DNA from: Clavelina lepadiformis
Taxonomy: Eukaryota; Chordata; Ascidiacea; Aplousobranchia; Clavelinidae
Length of the DNA: 64,000 bases
Reading direction: 5' to 3'
Assembly (NCBI RefSeq): GCF_947623445.1
Contig: NC_135240.1
Coordinates: 11,594,001-11,658,000 of the forward strand
Of the stretch, positions 12,976 through 25,300 are shown piece after piece. A model generated the notes under the pieces. The model saw nothing but the letters and a program-made list of their open reading frames with translations. It ran no database searches and had not been told where the DNA came from. Position 1 is the first letter of the stretch, and each line of letters starts with the position of its first letter. The position numbers were made by a program, and so were the translations under genes.

Positions 12976-14429
12976 TGTCCGTTGTTCTTGATTGGTCAAA
13001 GCTTTGAAATGTATAAACGTAGATTTTTATATTTACGCGTTAAATAAAATATTTTTCATAAAGCTTCGTTAAATTTATTTCTAGCAGAAAACAAAATTAA
13101 AAAAAGCATGGAAAAGTGGCGATTAAGGCCACTTTCTACTTTTCAAAGTTATATGATAGGTATATTGTACCTTTGTATGACCGCATCCGCTTCGAACCCA
13201 CTTCTATTTGCTTCATAATTCTGCGTCACTGCTGGTGTTTCGCTAAAAGTGTAATTTACACGTTGGACTAAAAGCTGACGTACATATATTAATATTACTT
13301 TTATTAATATACAGTAATCTTGCAGACTATAATAAATTTAACATATGCAAAAAATTAGTCAAAATTCGCTTGTGTAAATAACATAATATGTATTAGTTTC
13401 ATAGTCTGCGAAGGATCAGATTAATATCAAATAAAAACACATAACGCTATAGCTTTCTACAATACGCTAGGGCCGTTCACAAATGAAAGCAATCACAGTG
13501 ATAAAAATGTAAAAGTATTTAATGACTGAAAAATTTTTTATAAACTATCGGCTATCGCATAACTATAAACTACAGTTTATACCGCGGATACTAAACAAAT
13601 TAGAACAGTTTTAGTTTGATATACTGTATAAATTCGTAAAAACTTAAAATTTTATGAAAAAACTTGCCCAATTTTTAACCGACATATTTACCCATAATAA
13701 TTCTTGAATTGAAGTTTAGCTGGAATGCTTCGGGAAGAAACTTGCATTACAATAACAGCAAGAATGAGAAAGCCTACTGCGGGTTTGGGCAACATATTCA
13801 CTGTTTCTCTTTAAAACCTTCAGTTGTAATAACAGAATCATTTACATCAAGGAGAAACTTTAATGAAGTAATTAGGTTTAAGGAATGACGTATTTATAGG
13901 TGGATTGTGGATCTTCATAAATTTGAGATGTTTATGCGTTTTTCTTGCCCGTAAATTTATTTAATGTCATCCAGGAATTTACAAGGAAACAGTATTAGAA
14001 ATCGACACTTTCCTTAGTTTTGCTAGGAACAACTCATTTACCCTGCATGATGACAGCCTTATTCCATCCATCATCTTTCGGTACAAACCGCAGGCTTTTT
14101 GAGCATCCATAAGACAAATTTATTTCGAAGCAGAAATTTAGTTATTTAGGATTTAAAGTAGTTAAAAACTTAGTTGAGACTCCGCTATGCACATTGCTTA
14201 CTGAACTGAATGTACTTTAGCATCTCTGGCTGACGAAAGCAATTGCTCTATTACAAGTTTTAATTCAAATCTGTTTCAAATTTTGAACAATGCCGATTAG
14301 CATGGGTGCGAAACAGCATGAAGCCTTATGAGCGGTATAGAATTTAATTGTTCAAAATTCTCGGGCATTTTGCCAATGCGTTGTAAGACATTACTGTTGA
14401 AATTACATTACACCATATTGTGCTGTTGT
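12976..14429. other. Intergenic, no recognisable gene
   Basis: AT-rich DNA between the minisatellite and the hAT-like element. I saw no exon, RNA gene or complete repeat. A T-arm-like string near 13190 (cttcgaaccca) lacks a matching tRNA fold. Confidence 0.4.
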
Positions 14430-14882
14430 CAGTCGGTACTTTGAAAGTATTGTCAGTAACGGTACTTGGCAAAAAATGTACCGACGGTTCCTGTATTCGG
14501 TACTATTTTAAACAATTGTTTCGGTACTCGGTACTTCTTGTATAAAAGATGCTGCTACAAATGCAATGTTTGCCGCTATCGTGCCCCCAGTAAAGGTTAC
14601 TCCAGGTCAATACATATATGACGTTAATCGCTTGCAATTTTAATTGGCATTTCTAAATTAAAAAAGATGAACAAGTGCTAAAACTATTATTAAGGATTAA
14701 TTAACATGTATTTTTGAAAACATACTTGTTAAAATTTTGAAATTATCATGTGAAAAGTACCGATATCGGGACCGACTGAAATTTCTTGAAAAAAGTAATT
14801 CGAAAGAGATTCGGTACTTTTTTTCATAAGTAGCGAGGTTCGGTATCGGTACTGAAACTTAACGCGGTACTGCTCACCTATG
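14430..14882. mobile_element. Nonautonomous hAT-like element with 8-bp target duplication
   Basis: A 453-bp segment rich in ggtac and cggtac words is flanked by direct copies of gctgttgt at 14422-14429 and 14883-14890. An 8-bp target duplication and CA/TG outer bases are hAT characteristics. The inner sequence carries inverted pieces such as gtaccgatatcgggacc and cggtatcggtac. The outer termini are degraded and pair poorly, so the copy is old. No transposase frame is present. Confidence 0.65.
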
Positions 14883-14890
14883 GCTGTTGT

Positions 14891-15768
14891 ATAACTCTTT
14901 TGAGCGTAAATTAATATCCATCGAGTAAAGCATTTTGCAAACTAATTTATCATGATACTAAATCCGACGTTGCCGTACACATTATAAAATGATTTTGTAG
15001 TTTAAACTTAAAACTTTTTGGAAAGTGGACGCTAGAAAAAGCAGAAAGTACGTGTAGCCTGAAACAGTTCGCAGCGACCATCGTTATCTCTATGCAACTG
15101 AGGGAGTAAGATATTATTATTACTTAAAAGATGTCGTTCATTGCTTTCTTACACGTACGTTGCAAACTACTGCAGACTTAAATGCAGACAAGATTTCTGG
15201 AAAATTTGCACGATGTCGAAAAGGAACTGAGTCTTTATTAGTTTCCGTAACGTTTCTATCGTACACGTGCTGACAGATGGAATAAAAAAATTTCTGACAT
15301 ATCTGTCCCGACGATTAATGATTAGTTTGCATCACATTGCACTCTGCATAGAATGCCAGCTTGCTTTCCACAAATTTCCTGGCGTTAGAGCTCAACCAAC
15401 AGAGTTCTGTCGCAAACAATACGACGTACCCTTTTTCTTCAAACTACAGTAGCTTGCTGCCATTGCAGTAAAGGCGATCATGTTAACTGCCGTTTGAACC
15501 CACTAGTAAATTTACTGCAAATGTTTCTTAACGGTGCTATCCTGCGCAGAATCGATATAATACGAACCAAACTTAACACTTGGCAATTGTAATAATCAAA
15601 CAGTAATTATATCAAAATTTGCATAACGTAATTAATCAGAAACGCATGGTTACGTAATTACCTTGTACGCTCACAACGATTACATCGGGGTACACAATGT
15701 AATGCTTGCACTTATTCCAACTACAGAATCGAACAATAGGTAGTACCACTCAGAGAGTATTGAAGTTT
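14891..15768. other. Intergenic downstream of HADH, no gene seen
   Basis: No coding exon is recognisable in this interval, which lies just beyond the 3' end of HADH. The open frame 15267-15452 has no recognisable motif. Confidence 0.4.
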
Positions 15769-17738
15769 TTATTTCTTGTAGGTATAAAAACCTTCTCCAC
15801 TCTTCCGTCCAAGTTTTCCTTCGGCAACTAATTCATTTAGAAGTGGGCTTGGTTTGAAAAGTGGGTTGTCAGGCTCCAGTTCACTCCAACCTAACGATCA
15901 CAGACATCAACATTGTACAAGAAGCAACGGACATTCTTATGCTAAAATGTTTATATTTGAAATGTGTGTACTGCAATTTAGGAAAAAAACTCTTGCTTTT
16001 CTTGTGCATAGATTGAAAGCAAGTACTTCCTTGGCTTAGAATGTTTTATCCAAGAACAGCAACAAAAGAGCATACAGCGTATTATCCAATAGATAAAATA
16101 ATGTAAAATATTGTTCGCACTAAATCTGCATAAATAATTGGTAAAAAACCACGTATCAATACCAACAACATACCATCAATGATGAACTTGCAAGTGTCTA
16201 AACCAACATAGTCTGCAAGTTCAAATGGACCCATCGGATAACTGGCTCCGAGTTTCATGGCAACATCAATGTCCTCCTTCGATCCATGTCCCCGTTCATA
16301 CAGTCTAACAGCTTCCATTAAGTAGGGAACTAATAAGCGATTCACCAAAAAACCAGGAGTGTCCTGTGTACACAAAAATTAGGTTCTCTTATTACTGTTT
16401 TTTTTTTCTTTTCTGAATGAGTGAACCAAATACAATTTAGATGAGGTGTTACAAGATAAAATTAAACACAGGTTTATGGTTTGAGTCATTTTTTCAAATT
16501 CCAGCATACAAAGTCCTTACTTGGCAAGACACTGTTGTTTTTCCCAATTTCTTTCCCCATTTAGTAAGTGTGTCGAATGTGGCCTGACTCGTTTCTGGTG
16601 CCTTTACTATTTCAACTAATTTCATCAATGGAACTGGATTAAAGAAATGAACTCCACCAAATCTGTGGCAATACATAATCAATTATCGAATATTATTACT
16701 ATAAAGTATGGCTTGAATAGAATAAAAACAACTTTATAAAATTAGCTAATAGTAAAACTTTGGAAAATATTATCTTTTTACCATAGCAAAGTTCATATAA
16801 AGCAAATTTATGTCTTATGGCCATGGACACACTTTCACACATATATGGATTATATACTTAAATAAAAGGTAAAGGTATCACTACCTAAAGTAAAATGAAA
16901 TTTATCCCAACCTACCTGTCTAATCGGTTAGTTGCTTTTGCTATTTCCCGAATCGGAAGTGAGGAAGTATTGGAAGCAAAAATTGTATTCCTATACATTA
17001 ATAAGCAAAATATAACTAACTTTTTCATATTCTTCATTAATATATGTTGAGTATGAATGAAAAATCACTCACGAAGAAGCTATTCCATCTAGCTTCTTAA
17101 AAAGCTCTTGTTTAACTCCAAGATTCTCTACTATTGCTTCTATAACAAGATCAACGTCTTTAGAAGCAGCCATAACATCTGTGTTGGTTGAGATCCTGTC
17201 CATAATATCTTCTATGTAAGCACTACCAGCCTGCAAAGAGACAAGAATTGAAGCAGTGATAAAGTTTTAAAACACAGTCATGGTCACTAAAAGAAATCTA
17301 AAAAAACATAATTTACGCAACAATATTCCAAGAAAGCAGCCTGACAAACATATACCAAAGCATGTTCCACAAATACATACTTCGGGACTTTCAGCATATT
17401 TCTTTTTGACAACTCTTTCCAAACTTTTCAGTATAGTTTTTTCGGAATTCTGTAAAACCGAGTCATTGACATCAACAAGCGTAACCTGATCACCCGCAGC
17501 AGCTGCAACTTGAGCGATCCCAGCACCCATCTGCCCACCACCAATCACTAAGATTCAACAATATATGTTTATTGTGAATTTAATCTAGTTGTAATTCAAG
17601 TTATGTTTCAGGCTGTTCTCTCATTCAACAATACAAATTTCAGTAACAACTTATCATTGTACCTGTGACTTTATTAATCTGTTTCATAGCAGATGTAGCA
17701 ATACCACAACGACAAACTTTTGTAAATTGAGACAACAT
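15769..17738 (-). CDS. HADH: HADH, mitochondrial L-3-hydroxyacyl-CoA dehydrogenase
   Basis: The enzyme oxidises L-3-hydroxyacyl-CoA to 3-ketoacyl-CoA with NAD+, the third step of matrix beta-oxidation. Seven exons: 17738-17663, 17547-17381, 17230-17073, 16990-16916, 16662-16521, 16363-16174, 15890-15769. They join in phase to 309 aa (human 314). Residues 1-20 form a basic presequence. The Rossmann motif IGGGQMGAG starts at residue 27. The catalytic His lies in [14 protein letters not shown] (His164, partner Glu176). The C-terminal dimerisation domain runs from [11 protein letters not shown] through [16 protein letters not shown] to GEGFYTYKK. The AATAAA hexamer at 15773-15768 overlaps the stop codon. 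No residue needed for activity is visibly lost. Confidence 0.97.
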
Positions 17739-20700
17739 GGTTTGAAACAGTTGCTATATATGTTATAAGTCTTAAAAGTTATGTTTTCCACTTGCCTAGA
17801 GACACAAAAATTCTTGTTATAATAAATCTTGTAAAAAATTAGTTTTACAATTTTTTTCAAACAGTCAACAACACATAACCAAATATTGCTTTGAATAACA
17901 GGTACGTTAAAGATACTGAAATAAAGAACCACTGCAAAGTACATTTTTAACAGCTGTGTACCATGTTAAAATACCATACATTTTCTTAACTGTAAACTGC
18001 ATGTGACGGTGCTACAAAATAAATTTAAGCTGCGCTTGTTTGTAAATTGCCTTCAATTATAAAGCCACTTGCAATGGTGCAGTAAATCGTACTGGAACAT
18101 AATGTGCTGAAAGCTTATAAATGAAACATAATCTAAAGCAAGAGACACCACCATGGTGTACAAGTTGTGATTTTGGAGTTGCAAACTTTTTTGCAACATT
18201 ATAGCTGAACTCACATAAGTTAAATGTTACATGTAAAAAGGTGCAGGTTGTGGCTTCTGCACACTTGGTGTCTGCTTTTTTATAGCTTTAATGTATTAAA
18301 AATTCATTGTCTACTAGATTGGAAAATTTGCTGTTTTGGGAAAAAAAATCCATTGGTCATCTGGTTGTGCACTTGTTACTAGACTCCCCAGTGCATAGTA
18401 ATGGAATGTAAAATAAAAATCTACAACATATGCATGTGCTAATGAAAACCTTCAATCATTCATAATATAAACCGTTTCCTAAGACTGTGTATCCCAAGTG
18501 CTGCAGCAATGAACTCGCACATGTTTTAAACTGTAAATAAGCTAATTGTGGCACACTGCACATGCAAAAAATAAATTGACCGATTCACAAGATGCTCACT
18601 TTATTTCAAAATGTGTACATGCAGATATGTGCTAGAGCTGTATACAAGTACTAATTTTGGTACTTGAGTACAAAGGCTTAGTTTAAAAAACACTCGAGTA
18701 CAAGTAGCTTATCAAGTACATCAGGTTTTTGTTGATAAATTTATCAATCTCATTTTTGACCAATGTAAAATAAGGCAATGTTAGGGGGCATGTGGTTAAG
18801 GTTGGGGCTCGTATGCTAGAGGTATCGGGCGTGAATCTTGTTAATGTTTGACTTCCTTTTTTGTTAAAATTTATTTTTTAGTTAATTTAGTCGTGAGAGG
18901 TGAGAGTTTCGGTCAGATTAGTTTTAAATTAATTTTCACTTTGGAAAAAGATGAAATTCTAATTTGAAAAATAGCACTTATTCTAATTCCAGTCTAGCTT
19001 AGTAATTCAATCATGAGTAGGGAGAGTTTGAGTCAGAAGGGATTAGTTTTAGGTTAATTTGCCCTTTGGTAAGATTAGTATGTCGTTATAAGTTGAAAAC
19101 TAGTGTACATTTCAATTCACTGACTAACGTAATTGCAGTTTACCGTGTTCGTATTTTCCTATTTCGATAAAGGAAGGACGGCATGACCGTGAAATAAGTG
19201 TCAACTTCAATCGCCGCCGTTTACCGAAATAAAAAAATTACAATTGCGTAATCGGGCTAGCCCTTTACTGAGTTAGCTTTTTCCAAATTCGGAATCCGGT
19301 GAAATAGACGCTACCAAAAATATAAGTCTGGCTAGGGCCTTGCTAATTCAGTAGTTGCTATAAGTCGAAACTGGGCGTGTTGTAAGAAATCCTAACTTGT
19401 AAAAACTTGTGTCGTGGCAAGTATATACTTACACAAAACACCAAATTGCATTTCAACATCAAATTTGAGATCTAAAACATCAAAACAAATTCTCAAAACA
19501 TCAAATCTGATGTTGTAACATCAAAAGTGGCATCACTGCGTCAAACACGTAAAATAAGGGCAAGGGACTCTTTTGCTAAGTCATGCAAGCCTAGTGAAGC
19601 GTAATGAATGCCAGTGATAGCAGGATATACATGTGAAAACACTTGACTTTCAAGATTCCTGTGATAGAAGTTTCAAGAATATTTTACGCAATTAAGCAAT
19701 GATTTTAGTTAAACCATAGTATACTAAAACATATCTTTTAGTATACTATGGTTGAACTAAATAATTCATGATTTCTTGAGAATTAAACGACAGCATATAA
19801 ATAAGCTTTTCTTTCTTGCAAGAGGGGCTTCACCTTGCATGACATTCACATTAACATTGGTTTCACAAGATTTCTGCCTGCAGTGTGATCAATCATTTAA
19901 TTTTCATCAGAAGCTCGGTGGGGACGAAAAATTGAAGCCAATTGTTATTACCATGGAATAATGAATGGGAAAACGTGACAAAGCCGAAAAGGCTAAAATC
20001 GTGCTCTGGTAGTCTGGTAACAAACGTCTCAGAAGACTAAATAACCGGCGCTCGAACGATGAGGAATCATATAGAGGGGTTAAAGTCAGTTAGTCGTGTA
20101 AAGACTTTCCTCAGTCCGAGAATAAAGATTAATAGTTTATCATACCAAACTAACAACGAGCAGACTAGTGCAGCCATTATAAACTTATATTTAGTAAAAC
20201 CGTAGCTTGGTCTAGGTCTATATATAGGGTAGGCTAGCCAATTTGCGAAAAACTTCATATAACGCAAAGTAATACGTAAATAAAACAAGTTCTATTGATC
20301 ACACAACCATGGTTTTTATATCATTAGAAGCGTAATTTTATTCTCTATATTATACTTTAAAACCGTAAATTTTTAATTAATATCTTACGGGTGGTAGCAA
20401 ATCTTGCACCAGCAATTTTTGCGCCAGTTTGCGATAATTGCGCCAGTTTGCGAATGCAAGAAACATGAATTTCACACTTAGTCGAGCTAGTTTTACTGTA
20501 TTCTGATTGGTTAATTTTAATTAAATAGACATCAATTATTTATTCAAGCTTTAAATTCTGCCGATTATTTGCCATAAAAATGGCATTTTTCGAAAATAAA
20601 CGTATAGTATATAGTAACGTATAGTAAGTTACCGTATATATGTTTCGAATAGAAACCATAACCTTTATTCTTTTTTTAGTATTGCACGCTGATTCTAAGC

Positions 20701-22143
20701 AAAGGCGCTTTGTAATCGTATCGTTAATTTTTGCCATTGGCTATAGGGATGGAAAAGTAAGGTGCTATCCTTGTTAGAGCGTGCCCAAACATGATACGAT
20801 AAATATTTGACACATAGGCCTATATGGCATACACCAAAATATTAAGACCAGTTTAAAAGAAAACGAGCCAAACACCAAGAAATCGGAGAAATCTGAAGTA
20901 GCGAATCGTTTTATTTACTGCTGAAGGAAATCAGAAACTTGAGATAAAGAAACATCCAAATCCACAACCGTCAATCACTGTTCAACATCGACGTGCAATC
21001 AGAGGCATTGCATTTATAGAAAACGTGTTTGTTTTATTTTTTCAAGAATTCAACGTAAACAGCAAAATTATTCGCAACGAATGAGTTTAAAAATCACGCT
21101 TAAAGCCTTAAAAGGAATCACAATACGGAAAACAACCAACTTCAAAATAACAACAGTAAGAATGGCAACCAGAGCTAAAATTCAAATTGTCATCTGAAAG
21201 TAGCATTCAGATATGCCTTCACTCACAGTTATGACAGAGGTAAGTGAGCTTTCCGATTTCATGTTGGGTGAGATTGGTATCCAAGTGGGTGCATTTAACA
21301 TGATACCAGCGATCGCAATCATCGCATTCCACCAACAATGTGTGACTGAAAGGATTTTACAGTACTGTGAAATTACGTTCGCATATTGGCTACCGCACCA
21401 AAGTTGGACCAACGTAGAAAAAGTGATTAAAAAAGAAACTTAAAGATGAAAGAGCTCCACGAAAATTTAAAGAGATTTAGAGGAGGAACCAATGCGCGAG
21501 TGTGCGAAAAAAGAGCTCTCTAGCTCCTATTATTCGCGAAAAATTAAAAGATTTGTACAGGGAAAAATTTCTTGCCTCAGCAAGAAATTTAGCTTTTTTT
21601 TGAGTACGGTGTGTTTCTCTAGATACAAAACAAGGATAATTTGTAGGTAGAAACTTGAAAATTTGTATGTTAACAGAGAAGGGCTTTAAAATGTTGCACA
21701 CGAAATTTTAGTCCAAAATGTACAAAACTTAAAATTTGATTAGCGATTTTTGGCAAAATTTCGCTTACTGGCTACTTTCGCATATTGGCTAGCCTACCCC
21801 TACATAGGCTAATAGGAATATGTATGGACTATTGTTAAACACTTAAACTCACGAAAAATAAATTAAAAATGCCAAGTTAAGCAGACGAGCAAGTGGTGTG
21901 TTCAAGCATAAGTTGAATTCGGCACTTGTTAGCTATTTCTTGGTTTGGAATAGACTGTACTACCACCAGTTTTGTTCTCAAGTCTTTTTTTTCTGACTCC
22001 AGTCAATTTAAATTGCTTGAGTGAAATCATCAGAAAATGTGACTCAAGTAAACTCGAGTCAAGTACAACAGTGATTACCACAGTATTAGGATAGGTTGTT
22101 TTGTTTTCTAGAGTGAATGATTCAGTAAGTTTCTGTGTTTCAG
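17739..22143. other. Intergenic, HADH/NDUFAF8 divergent region with decayed repeats
   Basis: No gene is seen. Contents noted: a strong inverted repeat at 19712-19753; clusters of acatcaaa words at 19455-19530; two partly similar blocks at about 18895-18975 and 19015-19085; and ctcgagtac-type words at 18640-18730 and 22030-22070 that resemble decayed transposon ends. Open frames 21182-21443 (both strands) have no motif. Confidence 0.45.
19712..19753. repeat. Perfect 18-bp inverted repeat with 6-base loop
   Basis: The arm aaccatagtatactaaaa (19712-19729) and its exact reverse complement (19736-19753) are separated by catatc. It could extrude as a cruciform, or be the fused ends of a small element. 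There is no T-run or gene context to suggest a terminator. Confidence 0.85.
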
Positions 22144-22149
22144 ATAGAA

Positions 22150-22350
22150 ATGCCACACAATCCTACGGCGGTTTTGCAAGCCAGGCAATATTTGCGAAAG
22201 GAGCTTCCACTAAAAATTCGCACTTGTGCAAAACAAGCTTTGGTTTATGGCACATGCGTAAGTGAGTGGAATAATCTTAGAAAAGGTGACTGTGAAAAAG
22301 AATTCCAAGCTTTTAAGCAGTGTGTACAAAAAGCAGCTGTAAAGATTTAG
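22150..22350 (+). CDS. NDUFAF8: NDUFAF8-like complex I assembly factor (twin Cx9C, 66 aa)
   Basis: In mammals NDUFAF8 (C17orf89) is a small mitochondrial protein that stabilises NDUFAF5 during complex I assembly. The single-exon frame has two Cx9C motifs, CAKQALVYGTC (residues 27-37) and CEKEFQAFKQC (48-58). The flanking pattern, with YG before the second Cys and an Ala-rich tail, matches NDUFAF8 closely in length and spacing (human 74 aa). The start is ATG 22150, because a pyrimidine-rich acceptor (tttctgtgtttcag, AG at 22142-22143) lies six bases upstream with no earlier coding exon visible. That suits a trans-spliced leader or a 5'-UTR intron. The stop is 25 bp from the CWH43 ATG, with no AATAAA between. 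Confidence 0.85.
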   Translation: MPHNPTAVLQARQYLRKELPLKIRTCAKQALVYGTCVSEWNNLRKGDCEKEFQAFKQCVQKAAVKI

Positions 22351-22375
22351 AACATATCCTCGCACAAGTTTGCTG
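22351..22375 (+). promoter_or_regulatory. 25-bp intercistronic gap, likely operon trans-splice site
   Basis: Only 25 bases separate the NDUFAF8 stop (TAG 22348-22350) from the CWH43 ATG (22376). Candidate acceptors are the AG of the stop codon itself and the AG at 22367-22368 (cgcacaag). There is no polyadenylation hexamer and no room for a promoter. Tunicate operons resolved by spliced-leader trans-splicing have gaps like this; that this pair is one is inferred. Confidence 0.65.
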
Positions 22376-25300
22376 ATGGCGGAGTCACTGATATACGAAT
22401 CGGTTATTGGATATGCTTTTTGGTGCCTTGTCCATCACTTGGGTCCAATGATATGGTTTTATCCATTAAATGAGTTGGAAATATCTGGGTATGAAATCTT
22501 TGCATTGGTTATTTTCTCCCCTGTGCTGTTTACATGTGGTAGTGGCCTAAGGTCAATTCTAAAAAGTTCAACTGGATTGGCAGCATTATTGATGATATTA
22601 ATAGGTAATCTACTTCTCAGCTTCGTTATATTTTCTTTTAAGTTGTCACGGCACATAGCCTACAGATTTTATTGTTACTACATATAAATACATTTCCTAG
22701 ATTCAAAATTAATTTTAAAAGTAAAGAAAAAAGTAGTACTATTGATGATGACAGTAATTTGTAAGTTTAATGAAGTATATTTGTATTCATTGACGATTTC
22801 TATTAATACGTAACATTACATACAAATAGTGTAAACATGTTTATATATACTGTATTTGTAATGTATATATATTTATGGTATCATGTATTCTAAATTGTTG
22901 CTACTGATGAAAAACATAATTTTGCAACAAATTATGACGAATTTGTTGTTTTTTTACTCTACAGGAGGTTGTGCTTCATTTCAAGCTGAAACAACGTTAT
23001 CTCGCCTTATCATTCTCTCAGCTGGCATTGCATCAGCTTATGTTTTACAATGTGCCCTCTGGTGGCAGGACGATATAGAGAAACGAAAACTTTCGTTTTG
23101 GTCTTTTACTATTGGCTTCATGGCCATGGTTGCTTCAAAAATATGGTTAGATTTTCTAAACTACTCCAGATAGTATTATGGCATAATTATAGTAAATGAA
23201 TTTCTGTTTAGCGAAGAACTGTATACGAATACTGAATATCTTAAATAGATATTTAAGTTGGTGTTACTTGTTTAGGTATGTTTCGATATCACCGATGTGG
23301 AATGATTATGTGACCAACAAAGTTTTGATAACATTTCTTACCCTGGCTGCTGTTGCAAAAGTTATGGTAGAATGGATGACGTTGTCCGCAAAACCAAGCA
23401 CTTTGAAACAATCTGGTGACACGGTTAAAACTGAATCGAAAGTCAAAACTAAGTACATATGTAGATATACACAGTATTTTCATTGTTCTTCATTTTGTAC
23501 TATTAATTAATGATAACTGTTTTCTATTTTTGGTTAATATTAGAAAGCAATCATGTCTGGGCCCAAGTCTTGCCTATGGGGCCACATGTTTTGTCCTGCA
23601 TGCAATTTTTGGGGAGGTGTCGGTTGTATGTCGCTATGCAGTTCAAGGTTACCCCAACACCGGACCCCTACCAAATCCATGGGGGTAACGAATTTTAACT
23701 ATGGATGTAGTTTTGTTATTAGGCGCCTACATTATTGTGTAATGCATTTGTTTGTTTCTGATCTTAACAAACTGTTTACAAATTGCAATTATTTTGCATG
23801 ATAGTGGCTTGATACTTGTTATGCTTACTGCTGGGTTGTTTTTATCAATGCACACAACGTTGCCAGAAAATAAGCTGTGGTCCGCGTGTGGAATAGCTTC
23901 CAGTATGGGACTCATGTTTTTACCAACTTGGTGGGCGTACGGTTGTGGTGAGTTCGATGATAGTTGTTGTACTGTGGGTGCATTTCTAACATTGTTGCAC
24001 TGAAACTAAACTGCTTTAGGTCCATATTTTCAAAAACAATTTTATTGGCTCAAAATTATCGCATAAGCAACTACTTTTCATTTGTGACTTTCGATTTTCT
24101 AGAAGTAATGTATTTCTGAAATATTGAAATTTTTGTGCCTCTTTTTCAAAAATATTTTACTAAATAGCCCTAAGTCTCAAACATAAGACTCAGCAGATTT
24201 CTTCTGCTTAGCTCTTAAAGTCAAATAAACTTAACAGATTGCAAGCTAAATCGAAAAAAATTATATAATTGCAGCCATAAGGAAATGTGGAAGTTCTCCT
24301 ACTCTCAATAAGTTATGCTACGCCTATATAAAAATGTAGCTGTAGACCAGGGGTGGGCAACATACGGCCCGCGACGGGATTTTGAGCGGCCCGCAGACAG
24401 TTCAGCAGTTCAGTTTAGCAGTTCAGTTTTGATTTCAGCAGCTATTGAAGTACATTATTCATTAATAAATTCATTAAATACTGTTTTTGGTCTCTATGCT
24501 TAAAACTTAAAGTTTACATTAAATACGATTTATTCCTTGCATAGGTGGATAAATACACGATTAATGTATCGATTCAGAAATCCGGCCCGCCAAGTACTTT
24601 ATTTTCTCATATCAGGCCCGCCGACCGAAAAAGTTGCCCGCCCCTGCTGTAGACTGTCAATAATTTTTTTTTTATCTTTATTAAACTAATTACCGGTAAC
24701 CGATCTTAACCAAACAGTTTATTAAATTTGCAATTACTGTTTTTTTAAGTAAAAAATAAGTTTGAAACGCTGGATGCCAGCAACGAGTTATCTCATGTTT
24801 TCGCACACGCTGAAGCCGTACATGGCGTCTGGGACAAGAAAGGGAAAACCCTCTCGCAACAGAAACAAACATTTTTGGGAAGAAATGTATCGAAAATTTA
24901 AAACACATAAATGAGTCAAATATTGATTGGCATCTGGGATCAGATTATTTAATCAGACCTTGGCAGTCAACATGTCAAGTGACTCACATCTCAAATTCAA
25001 ACCAAAGAATATATTTGTAACTAAAAAATTTTCTGTCCAAAACTAGGGTAAGAAAAAGATTAACTCACCCCTACATCCAGGTTAAAGTTGTTTAGTTGCA
25101 AATTGCATGTCCCTAAAAGCTCATGAAAATCTAAACTTTTTGCAAATATTTTCAAAAACTTGAAAATTTTTTCTCAAAACTTAACGCACTTTAGTTTTAA
25201 TGCAACAATATATTAATTTTGTTGACTTTTTCAGGTACTTTCTTGGCTTTATATATCATGTCAGTATGGCCATCAATTTGTGAAAAAATGGTGGCATGTG

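Noticed and set aside
12677..12991. Ala/Pro/Phe-rich plus-strand open frame
   Set aside because: An 18-bp satellite leaves most frames open; no start or splice context supports translation on this strand.
13180..13205. Possible tRNA T-arm (ttcgaaccc)
   Set aside because: The stem bases do not pair and no acceptor, D or anticodon arms fit nearby.
18640..22070. A single 3.4-kb transposon bounded by ctcgagtac-type ends
   Set aside because: The two end regions look alike only in short words, no target duplication matches, and the interior has no transposase.
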